Source of the DNA: Sphingobium sp. MI1205
GTDB taxonomy: Bacteria > Pseudomonadota > Alphaproteobacteria > Sphingomonadales > Sphingomonadaceae
Length of the DNA: 64,000 nt
Assembly (NCBI RefSeq): GCF_001563285.1
Contig: NZ_CP005191.1
Location: forward strand, 186,001-250,000
Direction: 5' to 3'
Shown here: positions 50,886-59,573 of the stretch, in pieces
How positions within the stretch are numbered: position 1 is the stretch's first letter
How the letters are laid out: the number at the start of each line of letters is the position of its first letter
Translations under genes and position numbers: made by a program
Notes under the pieces: generated by a model
Told to the model about the DNA's origin: nothing
What the model saw: the letters and a program-made list of their open reading frames with translations, nothing else
Database searches by the model: none

Positions 50886-51193
50886 TCCAGCTCCGCCTGC
50901 GCAAAAAAAGCGCTCGCAGCCTTGAGTATGTCATTGGCACGCCGCAACTCCTTGTTCTCCCGCTCCAGTTGCTTGAGCCGCTCACGTTCATCTGTAGTCA
51001 AACCCGGTCGTTGGCCTGCATCTATTTCTTTGCGCTGTACCCATCCATGCAGGGTACTGACAGAGCAGCCAATCTTGGGGGCAATCGATTCGCATGCACC
51101 CCACAGTGATGCGTAATCCGCTTGGCACTCCTGCACCAAACGTACGGCACGTTCACGTACCTCAGGGCTAAAACGAGCAGCTTTAGTGTTCAT
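50867..51193 (-). CDS. IS3-family OrfA
   Basis: A 108-residue OrfA with HTH ([39 protein letters not shown]) and C-terminal zipper ([36 protein letters not shown]). Intact, but its partner OrfB is truncated. Confidence 0.9.
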   Translation of the reverse strand: MNTKAARFSPEVRERAVRLVQECQADYASLWGACESIAPKIGCSVSTLHGWVQRKEIDAGQRPGLTTDERERLKQLERENKELRRANDILKAASAFFAQAELDRRIKS

Positions 51194-51307
51194 GACTCAA
51201 TCCTCTCAGGAGTTGAGCCTCCACGGAAGCCGGTGCGATTCAGTTGGGCAATTGCAATTGCCATGGTGAAAGTGCCACGAACAGTCAAACATCTGGGTAA
51301 GTAAGGG

Positions 51308-51345
51308 CTTAGCGTGCTTTATTTTCCGTTTTCTGAGGCGACCCC
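51308..51345 (-). repeat. Tn21-subfamily 38-bp terminal inverted repeat
   Basis: CTTAGCGTGC...GGCGACCCC on the plus strand, nearly identical to my recollection of Tn21/Tn501-type ends. Its orientation shows that the transposon lay to the left (34-51 kb) and the IncP-1 origin is the flanking target. No matching left repeat remains, nor a Tn21-type tnpA or tnpR. Confidence 0.85.
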
Positions 51346-51572
51346 TTTCTGGCCCCTTCTCGGGGCCATAGAGGGCCGGCGCTGCCTGGTCGGCCTTGTG
51401 GATCGTTTGGGGACAAAACGCCGGCTGGTGACAGTTGAGGGGCGTTTCTTGACACTTGGGGGGCAGCGCACCCCGGCGCGATGCTGACAGATGAGGGGCC
51501 GGCCTCGAAATCGGCCGGCTGGAGCCGCGCCGGAGGCCGTCGAGGCGGCCTATGTGCTTGATCGGGCTGGCT

Positions 51573-51595
51573 TTATCCACAGAAGTTGTGGATAA
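51573..51595. promoter_or_regulatory. paired DnaA boxes within oriV
   Basis: TTATCCACA at 51573-51581 and its inverted form TGTGGATAA at 51587-51595, five bases apart, upstream of the five core iterons, as in RK2. Confidence 0.88.
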
Positions 51596-51621
51596 GCCTG
51601 TTGGCAAGGCCCTTGCCGTAC

Positions 51622-51728
51622 TGACACTTGAGGGGCGGGGGTGCTGACAGATGAGGGGCGCGATCCTTGACACTTGACGGGCAGACTATTGACCCTTGAG
51701 GGGCTTATCCATTGACACTTGAGGGGCG
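51622..51728 (+). repeat. core cluster of five TrfA iterons
   Basis: Copies begin at 51622, 51645, 51668, 51690 and 51713. Three match TGACA(C/G)(T/A)TGAGGGGC fully; the third has GACGGGC and the fourth TGACCC. Regular helical phasing is that of the essential RK2 oriV group. Confidence 0.92.
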
Positions 51729-51939
51729 GCCCTTCGAGCCTTTTCCTTGGCGTATCAACGGCTTGCGCGCGTTTTCCGGTCAAGCTAACCGGCTTTTAAC
51801 CCTTCATAACCTTTATATTAAACCTAGTTGTTATAACCCGGTGTCGAAAAAAGCGGCAAACCGGCCCAAGGTGCCCCCGCAGAATGATCGGCCGCCGAAG
51901 GGGGGTGCCCCCCCTTCTCGATCCCACCCGGCCGCTAAA

Positions 51940-51980
51940 GGAGGGCATAGCGTGGATGGTACGCTAAACAACGCTAAGGG
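51940..51980 (+). repeat. probable terminal repeat of a third Tn3-family element
   Basis: The sequence from GGAGGGCATAGCG to ACGCTAAGGG shares the inner ten bases with the other two Tn3-family ends in the window. It lies where oriV similarity stops and 19 bases before the tnpA stop. The outer part is poorly matched, so the exact edge is uncertain. Confidence 0.5.
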
Positions 51981-51998
51981 CGAACAATCAGCGAACGC

Positions 51999-54056
51999 TT
52001 AGGCGGCGCGGCTATCCGGCGGCAGATTGAGGGCCTTGCGGCCAGCGGAAGCGGCTGCTCGATCCCAGAGGAAATCGCCCGAGAAAGCAATATGCTCCCA
52101 ACCTACTGGGGACGTATGGGCGAGTAGATCATCAGGCACCGCGACCGATGTTGATCGTAGATGCTGGGCGGCGGCATCCATGTAGATCGTGTTCCAATAG
52201 ACGATCGCGGCGACGAGCAGATTGAGGCCGGACGCCCGATATTGCTGCGCCTCGTGGCTGCGGTCGATGATGCGGCCCTGGCGGAATGTGTAGATCGCCT
52301 GCGTCAGGGCATGGCGCTGCTCGCTGTTGTTGAGACCGGCATGGCATCGCCGGCGCAGATCGGGATTTTCTAGCCAGTCCAGCATGAACAGCGTCCGCTC
52401 GATCTTGCCGATTTCCTGTAGCGCGACATCGAGCTGGTTCTGCCGTTCGTAGGCAGCGAGCTTTCGCAGCATGACCGATGGCGCGACATGGCCGGCCTTG
52501 ATCGACCCTACGAGGCGCAGCACGTCTTCCCATTGCTCACCGATGATGTCGGTGCGGATACGCTTGCCCAACAGCGGGGTGATGGACGGATAGGCCGTGA
52601 CCGGCGCGATCGGCGCGAGCCGCCTGTCGGGGAAGTCGCGCAGGCGCGGGCAGAAGCGAAATCCCAGCATCGCGCACAGGGCGAAGACATGATCGGTCGC
52701 CCCGCCGGTGTCGGTGTAATGCTCGACGATCCTGAGATCGGTGCCGTGGCTGGTGAGGCCGTCGAGGACATAGGGCGCCTCATGCGTCGCGGCCGAGATC
52801 ACTTTGACGTGGTAGGGCGCGCGCTGATCAGAATTATGGGTGTAGAAGCTGAAGCCATGATCGACGCCATAGCGGGCGTTGATATCGCCGCCCGACGCGC
52901 CGCGCTTCGCGGCCCTGAAGAACTGGCCATCGGAACTGGACGTGGTGCCGTCGCCCCATACTCGTGAGAATGGCAGGCGGTGGTGCGCGTTGATGAGGAG
53001 GGCCAGCGCCGCGCGGTAGCTGTCGTCGCGGATATAGGCGTCATGGGTCCAGAGGAGCTGATCGCGCGTGACGCCCTGACTCGCCGCCGCCATGCGCGAC
53101 AGGCCGAGATTGGTCGCATCGGCGAGGATCGTGGCGAGCAGCGCGTTTTCATTGGGACACGGCTCGCCGGTACGCAGGTTGGTGAACGCCGCAAGAAAGC
53201 CGGTTTCCTGCGCCACCTCATGCAGTAGCTCGGTGATGCGGATGCGTGGCATCATGGCATCGAGCCGGTCGGCCAGCGCTTCGGCGTCGGGCGTCGCGAT
53301 CGTGCGAACGGGGGATATCTGGAGGCGGTCGTCGCGATATCGCACACCCTCCAGAGCGTCGCGCTTCAGGCGCTGGGCAAATTTCTTAAGCCGCCAGTCA
53401 AGTTCGCGGCCCCGCTGTTCGAGCCATTCGCCGGCTGTGGGTGGCAGACCGAGAGCCGACACGATCGGCTTCGCCTGGGGTTCGCTGAGCAGGTAGCTGT
53501 CGAACCGGCGGTATCCTGCCGATCGCTCCACCCAGACATCCCCGGAACGCAGCTTGTTGCGCAGATGCGCGATCGTCGCGATTTCCCAGAGACGCCGGTT
53601 GATCTTGCCGTCATCGCCCACGACGATTTTCCGCCATTCCTTGCGGAAGGGCATCGGAGCGTCGGCAGGCAGATCGCGTTTGCCCGACCTGTTGAGGTCG
53701 CGCAGCATCTCGATGGCGGCGATCGTTTTTGCACTGCCCTTTCCGGCCCTGAACTGGAGCGCCTCAAGCAGGTCGGGGGCGAACTTGCGCAACGTCGCAT
53801 AGCGGTCGGCCGCCACCGTCAGCGGATCAAGGTTGGCGGTTTCCGCGATTGTCGCCACTTCTGGCCTCGCCTTCAGGAGGGTGTTCCACCCGACCGATGC
53901 GTCCAGGGCCTCCATTGGATCTTCGCCGGTATCGACCGCATCGGTCAATGCGTCGATTGTCCTGCGAAAGATCAGCATCAGCCGCGCCACATTCTTTGAC
54001 GTGGTGGCATAGCTGCGCGCCTGGGCGTTCTTCGCGCGGGTGAAGATGCTGCCGAT
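51999..54056 (-). pseudogene. tnpA: Tn3-family transposase, N-terminal third removed by IS6100
   Basis: About 685 residues remain of a ~1000-residue Tn3-family transposase: the helical middle, WGDGTTSSSDGQFF and RIVEHYTDTGGATDHVFALC of the catalytic core, and the C-terminal NTIYMDAAAQHL region. The first ~300 residues are missing because IS6100 copy 3 begins at 54057. The sequence is related to, but clearly distinct from, the intact transposase at 3915. No resolvase is linked on this side. Confidence 0.92.
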
Positions 54057-54936
54057 GGCTCTGTTGCAAAGATTGGCGGCAGTCAGAGGTAGGCTGTCGC
54101 TCTGCGCCGATCAGGCGGCTGCTGCGAAATGGTGGTTGAGCATGCCCATGGCCTCCGTCAGCGCCGAGGGCCCAATGCCAAAAGCTCTCTCCACAAGGCG
54201 CACCTCGCCCCTGATGCCGGGCTGCAGGCACCAGGGGCGAGCCTGTCCTTTGCGCAGGGCTCGCATGACTTCGAATCCCTTGATCGTGGCATAGGCCGTG
54301 GGGATCGATTTGAAACCGCGCACCGGCTTGATCAGTATCTTGAGCTTTCCGTGATCGGCCTCGATCACGTTATTGAGATACTTCACCTGCCGGTGGGCCG
54401 TCTCCCGGTCCAGCTTTCCTTCGCGCTTCAATTCGGTGATCGCTGCACCATAGCTCGGCGCTTTGTCGGTATTGAGCGTGGCAGGCTTTTCCCAGTGCTT
54501 CAGGCCTCGCAGGGCCTTGCCCAGGAACCGCTTCGCTGCCTTGGCGCTGCGGGTCGGCGACAGGTAGAAATCGATCGTGTCGCCCCGCTTGTCGACTGCC
54601 CGGTACAGGTAGGTCCACTTGCCCCGCACCTTGACGTAGGTTTCATCCAGGCGCCAGCTCGGATCAAAGCCACGCCGCCAGAACCAGCGCAGCCGCTTCT
54701 CCATCTCCGGGGCGTAGCACTGGACCCAGCGATAGATCGTCGTATGGTCGACCGAAATGCCGCGTTCCGCCAGCATTTCCTCAAGGTCGCGATAGCTGAT
54801 CGGATAGCGACAATACCAGCGCACCGCCCACAGGATCACATCACCCTGGAAATGGCGCCACTTGAAATCCGTCATCGTTCCGTCCGTCCAATCTCCGCCA
54901 AGCATGCTCAAGCTTCACGATTTTTGCAACAGAGCC
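54057..54936 (-). mobile_element. IS6100, copy 3
   Basis: Exactly 880 bp, both ends normal, same orientation as copies 1 and 2. Flanks (CTGCCGAT, CGCGGCCG) show no target duplication and do not match the flanks of the other copies. It truncates tnpA on its left and a PepSY-type gene on its right. Confidence 0.96.
54111..54905 (-). CDS. tnpA: IS6100 transposase (copy 3)
   Basis: Identical in predicted protein to the other two copies. As an IS6-family enzyme it forms cointegrates next to existing copies, which could explain how the chromate/mercury segment to the right was joined. Confidence 0.95.
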   Translation of the reverse strand: MLGGDWTDGTMTDFKWRHFQGDVILWAVRWYCRYPISYRDLEEMLAERGISVDHTTIYRWVQCYAPEMEKRLRWFWRRGFDPSWRLDETYVKVRGKWTYLYRAVDKRGDTIDFYLSPTRSAKAAKRFLGKALRGLKHWEKPATLNTDKAPSYGAAITELKREGKLDRETAHRQVKYLNNVIEADHGKLKILIKPVRGFKSIPTAYATIKGFEVMRALRKGQARPWCLQPGIRGEVRLVERAFGIGPSALTEAMGMLNHHFAAAA

Positions 54937-55255
54937 CGCGGCCGAGCACCTGGCCTTCGGGCGTGACGAACAGTTCGATCGTCTTTCCGTCGCTGTTCTT
55001 GCCCTTGATTTCATAGAGCGTGCTTCCGTCCGCCTTTCGGGTGACTTGCTCCGCTTTGCTTATTGACGCGAGTTGCGCGCGTGCCGCGTTCATCGCGGCC
55101 TCGGGCACCTGAGCAAGCGGGATGTCTCGTTCGCTGTGCTTGCCGATTATCCGGTTTTCGTTCGCCTCGTGGTTTTGCGCGATCGCCACGCCCGCGATCG
55201 CCAGCGCGGCCGCGCCCACGCCTGCGACAACAGTGAGAGTTCGTTTGCTAGCCAT
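54937..55255 (-). pseudogene. PepSY-like secreted protein, C-terminus lost to IS6100
   Basis: About 106 residues remain. A signal peptide-like start (MASKRTLTVVAGVGAAALAIAGVAIAQ) is followed by an acidic region and a PepSY-like segment (DIPLAQVPEAAMNAARAQL, LYEIKGKNSDGKTIELFVTPEGQVLG). The final residues are cut by IS6100. I chose ATG 55255, with a GGAAGTGGA ribosome-like site upstream. It lies next to the DUF1259 gene and the chromate operon and is probably periplasmic. Confidence 0.7.
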
Positions 55256-55332
55256 GTTCCATTCCACTTCCTGCATAAGGGCCGTGGGGTCGGGCGGGCG
55301 GCGGTTACGGCCCAATGAGCCGTCGTCCGAGT

Positions 55333-56223
55333 TCAACTCCTCTGATTGTTCATCCTGTCGAGCGCCGCGCGCAGCCCACGGGCGAGCTTGGCTGCGTCGT
55401 CGTTGGCCCAGAAGTGCATGAAGAACAGCCGCGGCTCGTCGTTTAGCATATGATTATGCAGCGCCGTGACCTCGATCCCGTTCGTCCGCAGCACGCGCAG
55501 GACCGGATCGACCTCGTTTGCGACAAGTACGAAATCGCCGGTGATGGCGGCTCGGCCGTCCCCGGTTGGCTGAAAGTTGATCGCGGTCGCCGTGCCCATC
55601 GTCGGCGGAGTCTCCATATCGCCGTCCATCAGCCGCTCGGCGCGCGGAAAGCTGTATTGGAGGATGCCACCGGCCGTCTTGCCCTCACCGCCCATCAACC
55701 GGTTGAGCGCGGCCACATCGAGGTCGAGCCGCGATGCGGCTGCGCTGGCCGAAGGCGATTGCGGCGCGGCGAGCGGGGTCCGACTGGCTGATAGCGCTTG
55801 CCGGAGCGCGGCCGCGAGCTTCACCGGGTCGCCGTGGCCGGCAATGTGCATGTACATGGTCGCAGGCGAAGAGCGGAGCAGGTGATTGTGGAGCGCGGTG
55901 ATCGTAAAACCGCTTGCGAGCAGGCGGCTCAAAACGGGGTTCACCTCGTCGTGAGTCAGCACGAGATCGCCCATCACCATCGCCTCGTCGCCCATCGGCT
56001 GAAACGCCGCCCAAGAGCCGAGCGCGAGGGAGGGCTTGATCGTCACCCCATCCAGCGTGACGCTCAGGTCCGAACGCGGGAAGCTGTAGCGGTGAACGCC
56101 CCCCGGCTGTTCGGCCCCCGCTCGTCCTATCGCCCGGTCGACAGCCGACCAGTCCGGCGCTGCCCATGCCGGGCTTGCCAGCAGGAGGCTGGCGAATCCC
56201 AAGGCGATGGTCTTTTTCAGCAT
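55333..56223 (-). CDS. DUF1259 (LppY/LpqO) secreted protein
   Basis: A 296-residue protein with a signal peptide (MLKKTIALGFASLLLASPAWA) and two DUF1259 repeats. Each repeat has YSFPR, a FQPTGD- or FQPMGD-like turn, DFVL(V/T)..EV(N/D)PV and an ALHNHML / ALHNHLL motif followed by FMHFWA or YMHIAG. The His-rich motifs suggest metal binding, but the function is unknown. The family is often found beside chrB/chrA. It is divergent from chrB, with 168 bases between them. Confidence 0.85.
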   Translation of the reverse strand: MLKKTIALGFASLLLASPAWAAPDWSAVDRAIGRAGAEQPGGVHRYSFPRSDLSVTLDGVTIKPSLALGSWAAFQPMGDEAMVMGDLVLTHDEVNPVLSRLLASGFTITALHNHLLRSSPATMYMHIAGHGDPVKLAAALRQALSASRTPLAAPQSPSASAAASRLDLDVAALNRLMGGEGKTAGGILQYSFPRAERLMDGDMETPPTMGTATAINFQPTGDGRAAITGDFVLVANEVDPVLRVLRTNGIEVTALHNHMLNDEPRLFFMHFWANDDAAKLARGLRAALDRMNNQRS

Positions 56224-56391
56224 AATTGATCCTTCATCAGCGCACTCGACACGGAAAGCCTCACGTCATGCGAGCGCGCCGCCGGCGAGCCGCGACATTG
56301 CGCTCCGGTTTCTTTCTTCGGGATAAGCAGTCCTATGCTCATGAGGCTTGTGATGCAACCCTTACACTTGTAGGCTAGTGACGATACAACT
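56224..56391. promoter_or_regulatory. divergent promoter region of the chromate operon
   Basis: The 168-base gap holds the promoters of the DUF1259 gene and chrB. A short dyad-like ACTTGTAGGCTAGTGACGATACAAC near 56365-56390 lies just upstream of chrB and may be the ChrB operator. I cannot place -35 and -10 boxes with confidence. Confidence 0.4.
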
Positions 56392-57342
56392 ATGACAAAC
56401 ACACAAGCTTCCCCTTGGTTGCTCCTGATCCCGCAGCTTCCGGCTAAGCCTGCCTATTTGCGGGTGAAGGTCTGGCGGCGTTTGCAGGCGATCGGGGCCG
56501 CGCCGCTCAAGAACGCCGTCCATGCGCTCCCCAATCGCGAGGACACGCGCGCGCTGTTCGAAGAACTGCATCGCGAGATCACCGAAAATGGCGGCGAGGC
56601 GCTGATCCTCGAAGCGCGCCTTGTCGGCGGCATGGGCGATGCGGAGCTGCGCGGAGTGTTCGACGCTGCGCGTGACGCCGACTATGAGGAGTTGGCACGC
56701 GAGGCGCGCGCGCTGTGTGAGGGCGAGTATGTCGCGGCGGCGGATGTGGGCCGCCTGCGCAAACGCCTGAACGAGGTCGCCGCGATCGACTTTTTCGGTG
56801 CGCATGGTCGGCAGGCGGCACAGGCCGCCATCACCGAGGCGGACCGCCGCTCTCACCAACATCCCGATGTGAGCGGCCCCGGTGCGCCCGAGCTGACCCC
56901 GGCGGAGCTAAAGCGCCGCGTTTGGGTGACGCGCCGCCATGTCCATGTCGATCGCATCGCGTCCGCCTGGCTCATTCGCCGCTTCATCGACCCCGAGGCG
57001 AGCTTCAAGTTCGTCGAGGGCAAAGGATATGTGCCGGAGCCTGACGAACTGAGGTTCGACATGGCGGACGCTGAGTTCACCCACGAAGGCGACCGCTGCT
57101 CCTTCGAGACCTTGGTGTTCCTCACCGGTCTCGAGACCGACCCCGCGCTGCGGGCGCTCGGCGAAATTGTTCACGACCTTGATATTGCCGATGCTCGGTT
57201 CGAGCGCCCGGAAACTCCGGGAGTGAGCGCGCTTATCGCCGGCATCTGTGCCGGCACCGACGACGACGAGGAGCGGATCGCGCGCGGATCGACCGCGCTC
57301 GACGGATTCTATGCTCACTTCACCCGGCGAAAAGAGGACTAA
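56392..57342 (+). CDS. chrB: ChrB, chromate-responsive regulator
   Basis: A 316-residue ChrB protein. The N-terminal part (PWLLLIPQLPAKPAYLRVKVWRRLQAIGAAPLKNAVHALPN) is the DNA-binding ChrB_N domain. The C-terminal part has the signature RHVHVDRIASAWLIRRFIDPEASFKFV and DAEFTHEGDRCSFETLV. It senses chromate and controls chrA expression. It ends two bases before chrA and starts the operon. Confidence 0.93.
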   Translation: MTNTQASPWLLLIPQLPAKPAYLRVKVWRRLQAIGAAPLKNAVHALPNREDTRALFEELHREITENGGEALILEARLVGGMGDAELRGVFDAARDADYEELAREARALCEGEYVAAADVGRLRKRLNEVAAIDFFGAHGRQAAQAAITEADRRSHQHPDVSGPGAPELTPAELKRRVWVTRRHVHVDRIASAWLIRRFIDPEASFKFVEGKGYVPEPDELRFDMADAEFTHEGDRCSFETLVFLTGLETDPALRALGEIVHDLDIADARFERPETPGVSALIAGICAGTDDDEERIARGSTALDGFYAHFTRRKED

Positions 57343-57344
57343 AG

Positions 57345-58742
57345 ATGGAGGCCAGCGCACGCGCTGAAATCGCAGTCGAGACGCTGCACGAGCACGGCAT
57401 CAGCTTTGGCGAGGCGGTGCGCGTCTGGATCAGGGTCGCGCTGCTCAGCTTCGGCGGACCGGCGGGCCAGATAGCGGTGATGCATCGCATCCTGGTCGAG
57501 GAGAAGCGCTGGATCGGCGAGGAGCGGTTCCTCCACGCGCTCAACTATTGCATGCTGCTGCCCGGCCCTGAAGCGCAACAGCTAGCTGTCTATATTGGCT
57601 GGTTGCTCCATAAGACCAAGGGCGGCCTGGTCGCGGGCGCGCTATTCGTGCTGCCCGGCTTCCTCGCGATTTTAGGGCTCAGCTATGTCTATGTGCTGCT
57701 CGGCGAAGTGGCGCTGGTCGAGGGATTGTTCTTCGGATTGAAGGCCGCCGTGCTGGCGGTGGTGCTACAGGCGGTGGTCCGGGTGGGTTCGCGTGCCTTG
57801 AAGAACAACGTCATGCGCGGTTTTGCCGCGCTGGCGTTCGTCGCGATCTTCGTGCTCGACGTGCCCTTCCCGCTGATCGTGCTTGCCGCCGCGCTGATCG
57901 GCTTCTTCGGTGGCCGCGCTGGTTACGCCGCATTCAAGGGCGGCGGCGGACATGGTCCCGCCGGCGCTGAGATAATCCACGACCGCGACACCGCTCTTGG
58001 CGAGGGCCTTCCCGACCATGCCCGGCCGAACCTCTCTTGGTCGCTGCGCATCTCCGGCGTCCTGCTGCTGCTCTGGCTCGGGCCGGTCGCAGCGCTGCTG
58101 TTCGCGTTCGGCCCCGACGACGTGTTCAGCCGCATCGCCACCTTCTTCAGCCAGATGGCGGTGGTGACCTTCGGCGGCGCCTATGCGGTGCTCGCCTATG
58201 TCGCGCAGGAGGCAGTCGAGACCTATGGCTGGCTCCAGCCCGGCGAGATGCTCGACGGGCTCGGCATGGCCGAGACCACGCCCGGGCCGCTGATCATGGT
58301 GACGCAGTTCGTCGGCTTCCTCGCGGCCTTCCGCGAAGCGACCGGGCTGCCGCCGCTCGTCGCCGCGACCTTCGGCGCAATCCTCACCACCTGGGTTACC
58401 TTCCTGCCATGCTTCCTGTGGATCTTCGCCGGCGCGCCATTCATCGAGCGGCTGCGCGGCAACCGCGCATTGTCGGCCGCGCTTTCGGCGATCACCGCCG
58501 CAGTGGTCGGCGTGATCCTCAATCTGGCGGTCTGGTTTGGTATCCACACTCTGTTCGAGCAAGTCCGCGAAGTGCCGTTCGCAGCCGGCACCATCGATCT
58601 CCCAGTCCTAACGTCCGTCAACTGGCCGGCGCTGGCGCTCGCGGTGGGTGCGATACTCGCCATGTTCCGGTTCAAGGCCGGCATGCTGCCGGTGCTCGGC
58701 GTCTGCTCGGTCCTCGGGGCCGCATATGTAATGATCATCTGA
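57345..58742 (+). CDS. chrA: ChrA chromate efflux transporter
   Basis: A 465-residue, long-chain (two-domain) CHR family transporter with two homologous halves. The first has SFGGPAGQIAVMHRILVEEKRWIGEERFLHALNYCMLLPGPEAQQLAVYIGWLLH, the second TFGGAYAVLAYVAQEAVETYGWL and GLGMAETTPGPLIMVTQFVGFLAA. About twelve membrane helices are visible. It exports chromate from the cytoplasm. Confidence 0.95.
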   Translation: MEASARAEIAVETLHEHGISFGEAVRVWIRVALLSFGGPAGQIAVMHRILVEEKRWIGEERFLHALNYCMLLPGPEAQQLAVYIGWLLHKTKGGLVAGALFVLPGFLAILGLSYVYVLLGEVALVEGLFFGLKAAVLAVVLQAVVRVGSRALKNNVMRGFAALAFVAIFVLDVPFPLIVLAAALIGFFGGRAGYAAFKGGGGHGPAGAEIIHDRDTALGEGLPDHARPNLSWSLRISGVLLLLWLGPVAALLFAFGPDDVFSRIATFFSQMAVVTFGGAYAVLAYVAQEAVETYGWLQPGEMLDGLGMAETTPGPLIMVTQFVGFLAAFREATGLPPLVAATFGAILTTWVTFLPCFLWIFAGAPFIERLRGNRALSAALSAITAAVVGVILNLAVWFGIHTLFEQVREVPFAAGTIDLPVLTSVNWPALALAVGAILAMFRFKAGMLPVLGVCSVLGAAYVMII

Positions 58743-58753
58743 AGGAGTGACGC

Positions 58754-59485
58754 GTGACGATCGACCATCTTTCCCGACGCAGTGCAATCGCAACTCTTGG
58801 CATCGGAGCCGCCGCCATGACTATCAACGAAGCCTCTGCGCAGACGCCGGCCGCAGCGCCGGCGGCTGTCCCCGCCTTTGCCGGAAATCATCAGGTCAAG
58901 CCGCTCAGGTTCAATCCCGCCAGGCTTCACGGCCTCTCCGAAAGGCTGATCACATCGCACCACGAGAACAATTATGCGGGCTCGGTCAAGGCCCTGAATA
59001 TGATCGAGACACGACTTGCCGCCGCGCTCGCTGACACGGACCTGCCGCCGGTGGTCTATGGCGGATTGAAGCGCGAGGAGCTGCACCGCACCGGCTCGGT
59101 CGTGCTCCATGAGGTCTATTTCGACGGGCTCGGCGGCAACGGCCAGGCAGCCGGTTCCATCCGCGACGCGCTGGGCGCGGCGTTCGGCTCGTTCGACCGC
59201 TGGGAAGCCGACTTCCGCCGTACCGGGATGAGCCTTGCCGGCGGATCGGGCTGGTGCGTGCTCGTCTACAATCTCCACACGCGCTCGCTGCACAACCATT
59301 GGGCGTGGGATCATATGCACGGTGCGATTGCCGGCGTGCCGCTGCTCGCGCTCGATATGTACGAGCACAGTTTCCACATGGATTACGGCACCGCCGCCGC
59401 CAAATATGTCGACGCCTTCTTCCGCAACATCGACTGGGAAGTGGTCGACCGGCGCTATGCCGCGGCTTTGCGCGGCGGCGGCTGA
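58754..59485 (+). CDS. chrC: Fe/Mn superoxide dismutase of the chr operon (ChrC type)
   Basis: A 243-residue protein with a twin-arginine leader ([24 protein letters not shown]) and a Fe/Mn SOD domain. Metal ligands are visible as His in SHHENNYAG, His in [10 protein letters not shown], and Asp and His in [16 protein letters not shown]. Chromate operons often carry such a SOD against the superoxide formed during chromate reduction; Tat export would place it in the periplasm. GTG 58754 follows an AAGGAG ribosome site. Confidence 0.88.
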   Translation: MTIDHLSRRSAIATLGIGAAAMTINEASAQTPAAAPAAVPAFAGNHQVKPLRFNPARLHGLSERLITSHHENNYAGSVKALNMIETRLAAALADTDLPPVVYGGLKREELHRTGSVVLHEVYFDGLGGNGQAAGSIRDALGAAFGSFDRWEADFRRTGMSLAGGSGWCVLVYNLHTRSLHNHWAWDHMHGAIAGVPLLALDMYEHSFHMDYGTAAAKYVDAFFRNIDWEVVDRRYAAALRGGG

Positions 59486-59573
59486 ACCCGACCGCCGTGG
59501 CTTAACACCCACTGCTGCGCGACACCTGAGTTCGCGACCACAAAGGGGACAGGTCCGATGGGGAGATGCAACA

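Larger units (their letters stand above)
50136..51242 (-). mobile_element. IS3-family element, 3' truncated (IS A)
   Basis: The right terminus read inward begins TGAATCGCACCGGCTTCCGT at 51242. The element contains orfA (50867-51193) and most of orfB, and is cut at 50136 by the terminus of IS B. Confidence 0.72.
51346..51939. other. IncP-1 (RK2-type) vegetative replication origin oriV
   Basis: The segment has the complete IncP-1 oriV architecture. There are eight TrfA iterons of TGACANNTGAGGGGC type: three upstream (51429, 51450, 51485) and the core group of five spaced 22-23 bases (51622, 51645, 51668, 51690, 51713). Two inverted DnaA boxes lie at 51573-51581 and 51587-51595. After the iterons come an A/T-rich opening region (51784-51842) and the G/C-rich GGGGGGTGCCCCCCC block near 51898. 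TrfA, the initiator it needs, is not encoded in the window. Confidence 0.93.

Noticed and set aside
51420..51730. The repeated TGACACTTGAGGGGC words as a CRISPR-like array
   Set aside because: Repeats are 15-16 bases with 6-7 base spacers of fixed phase, accompanied by DnaA boxes and an A/T-rich region. This is an iteron origin, and no cas gene is present.
33911..51980. The repeats at 33911-33951 and 51940-51980 as the two ends of one transposon spanning the IncP-1 piece
   Set aside because: They match at only about 23 of 41 positions, mostly the inner ten bases, and the outside 5-mers (GGTAC and CTAAA) give no target duplication. They are more likely ends of different elements.
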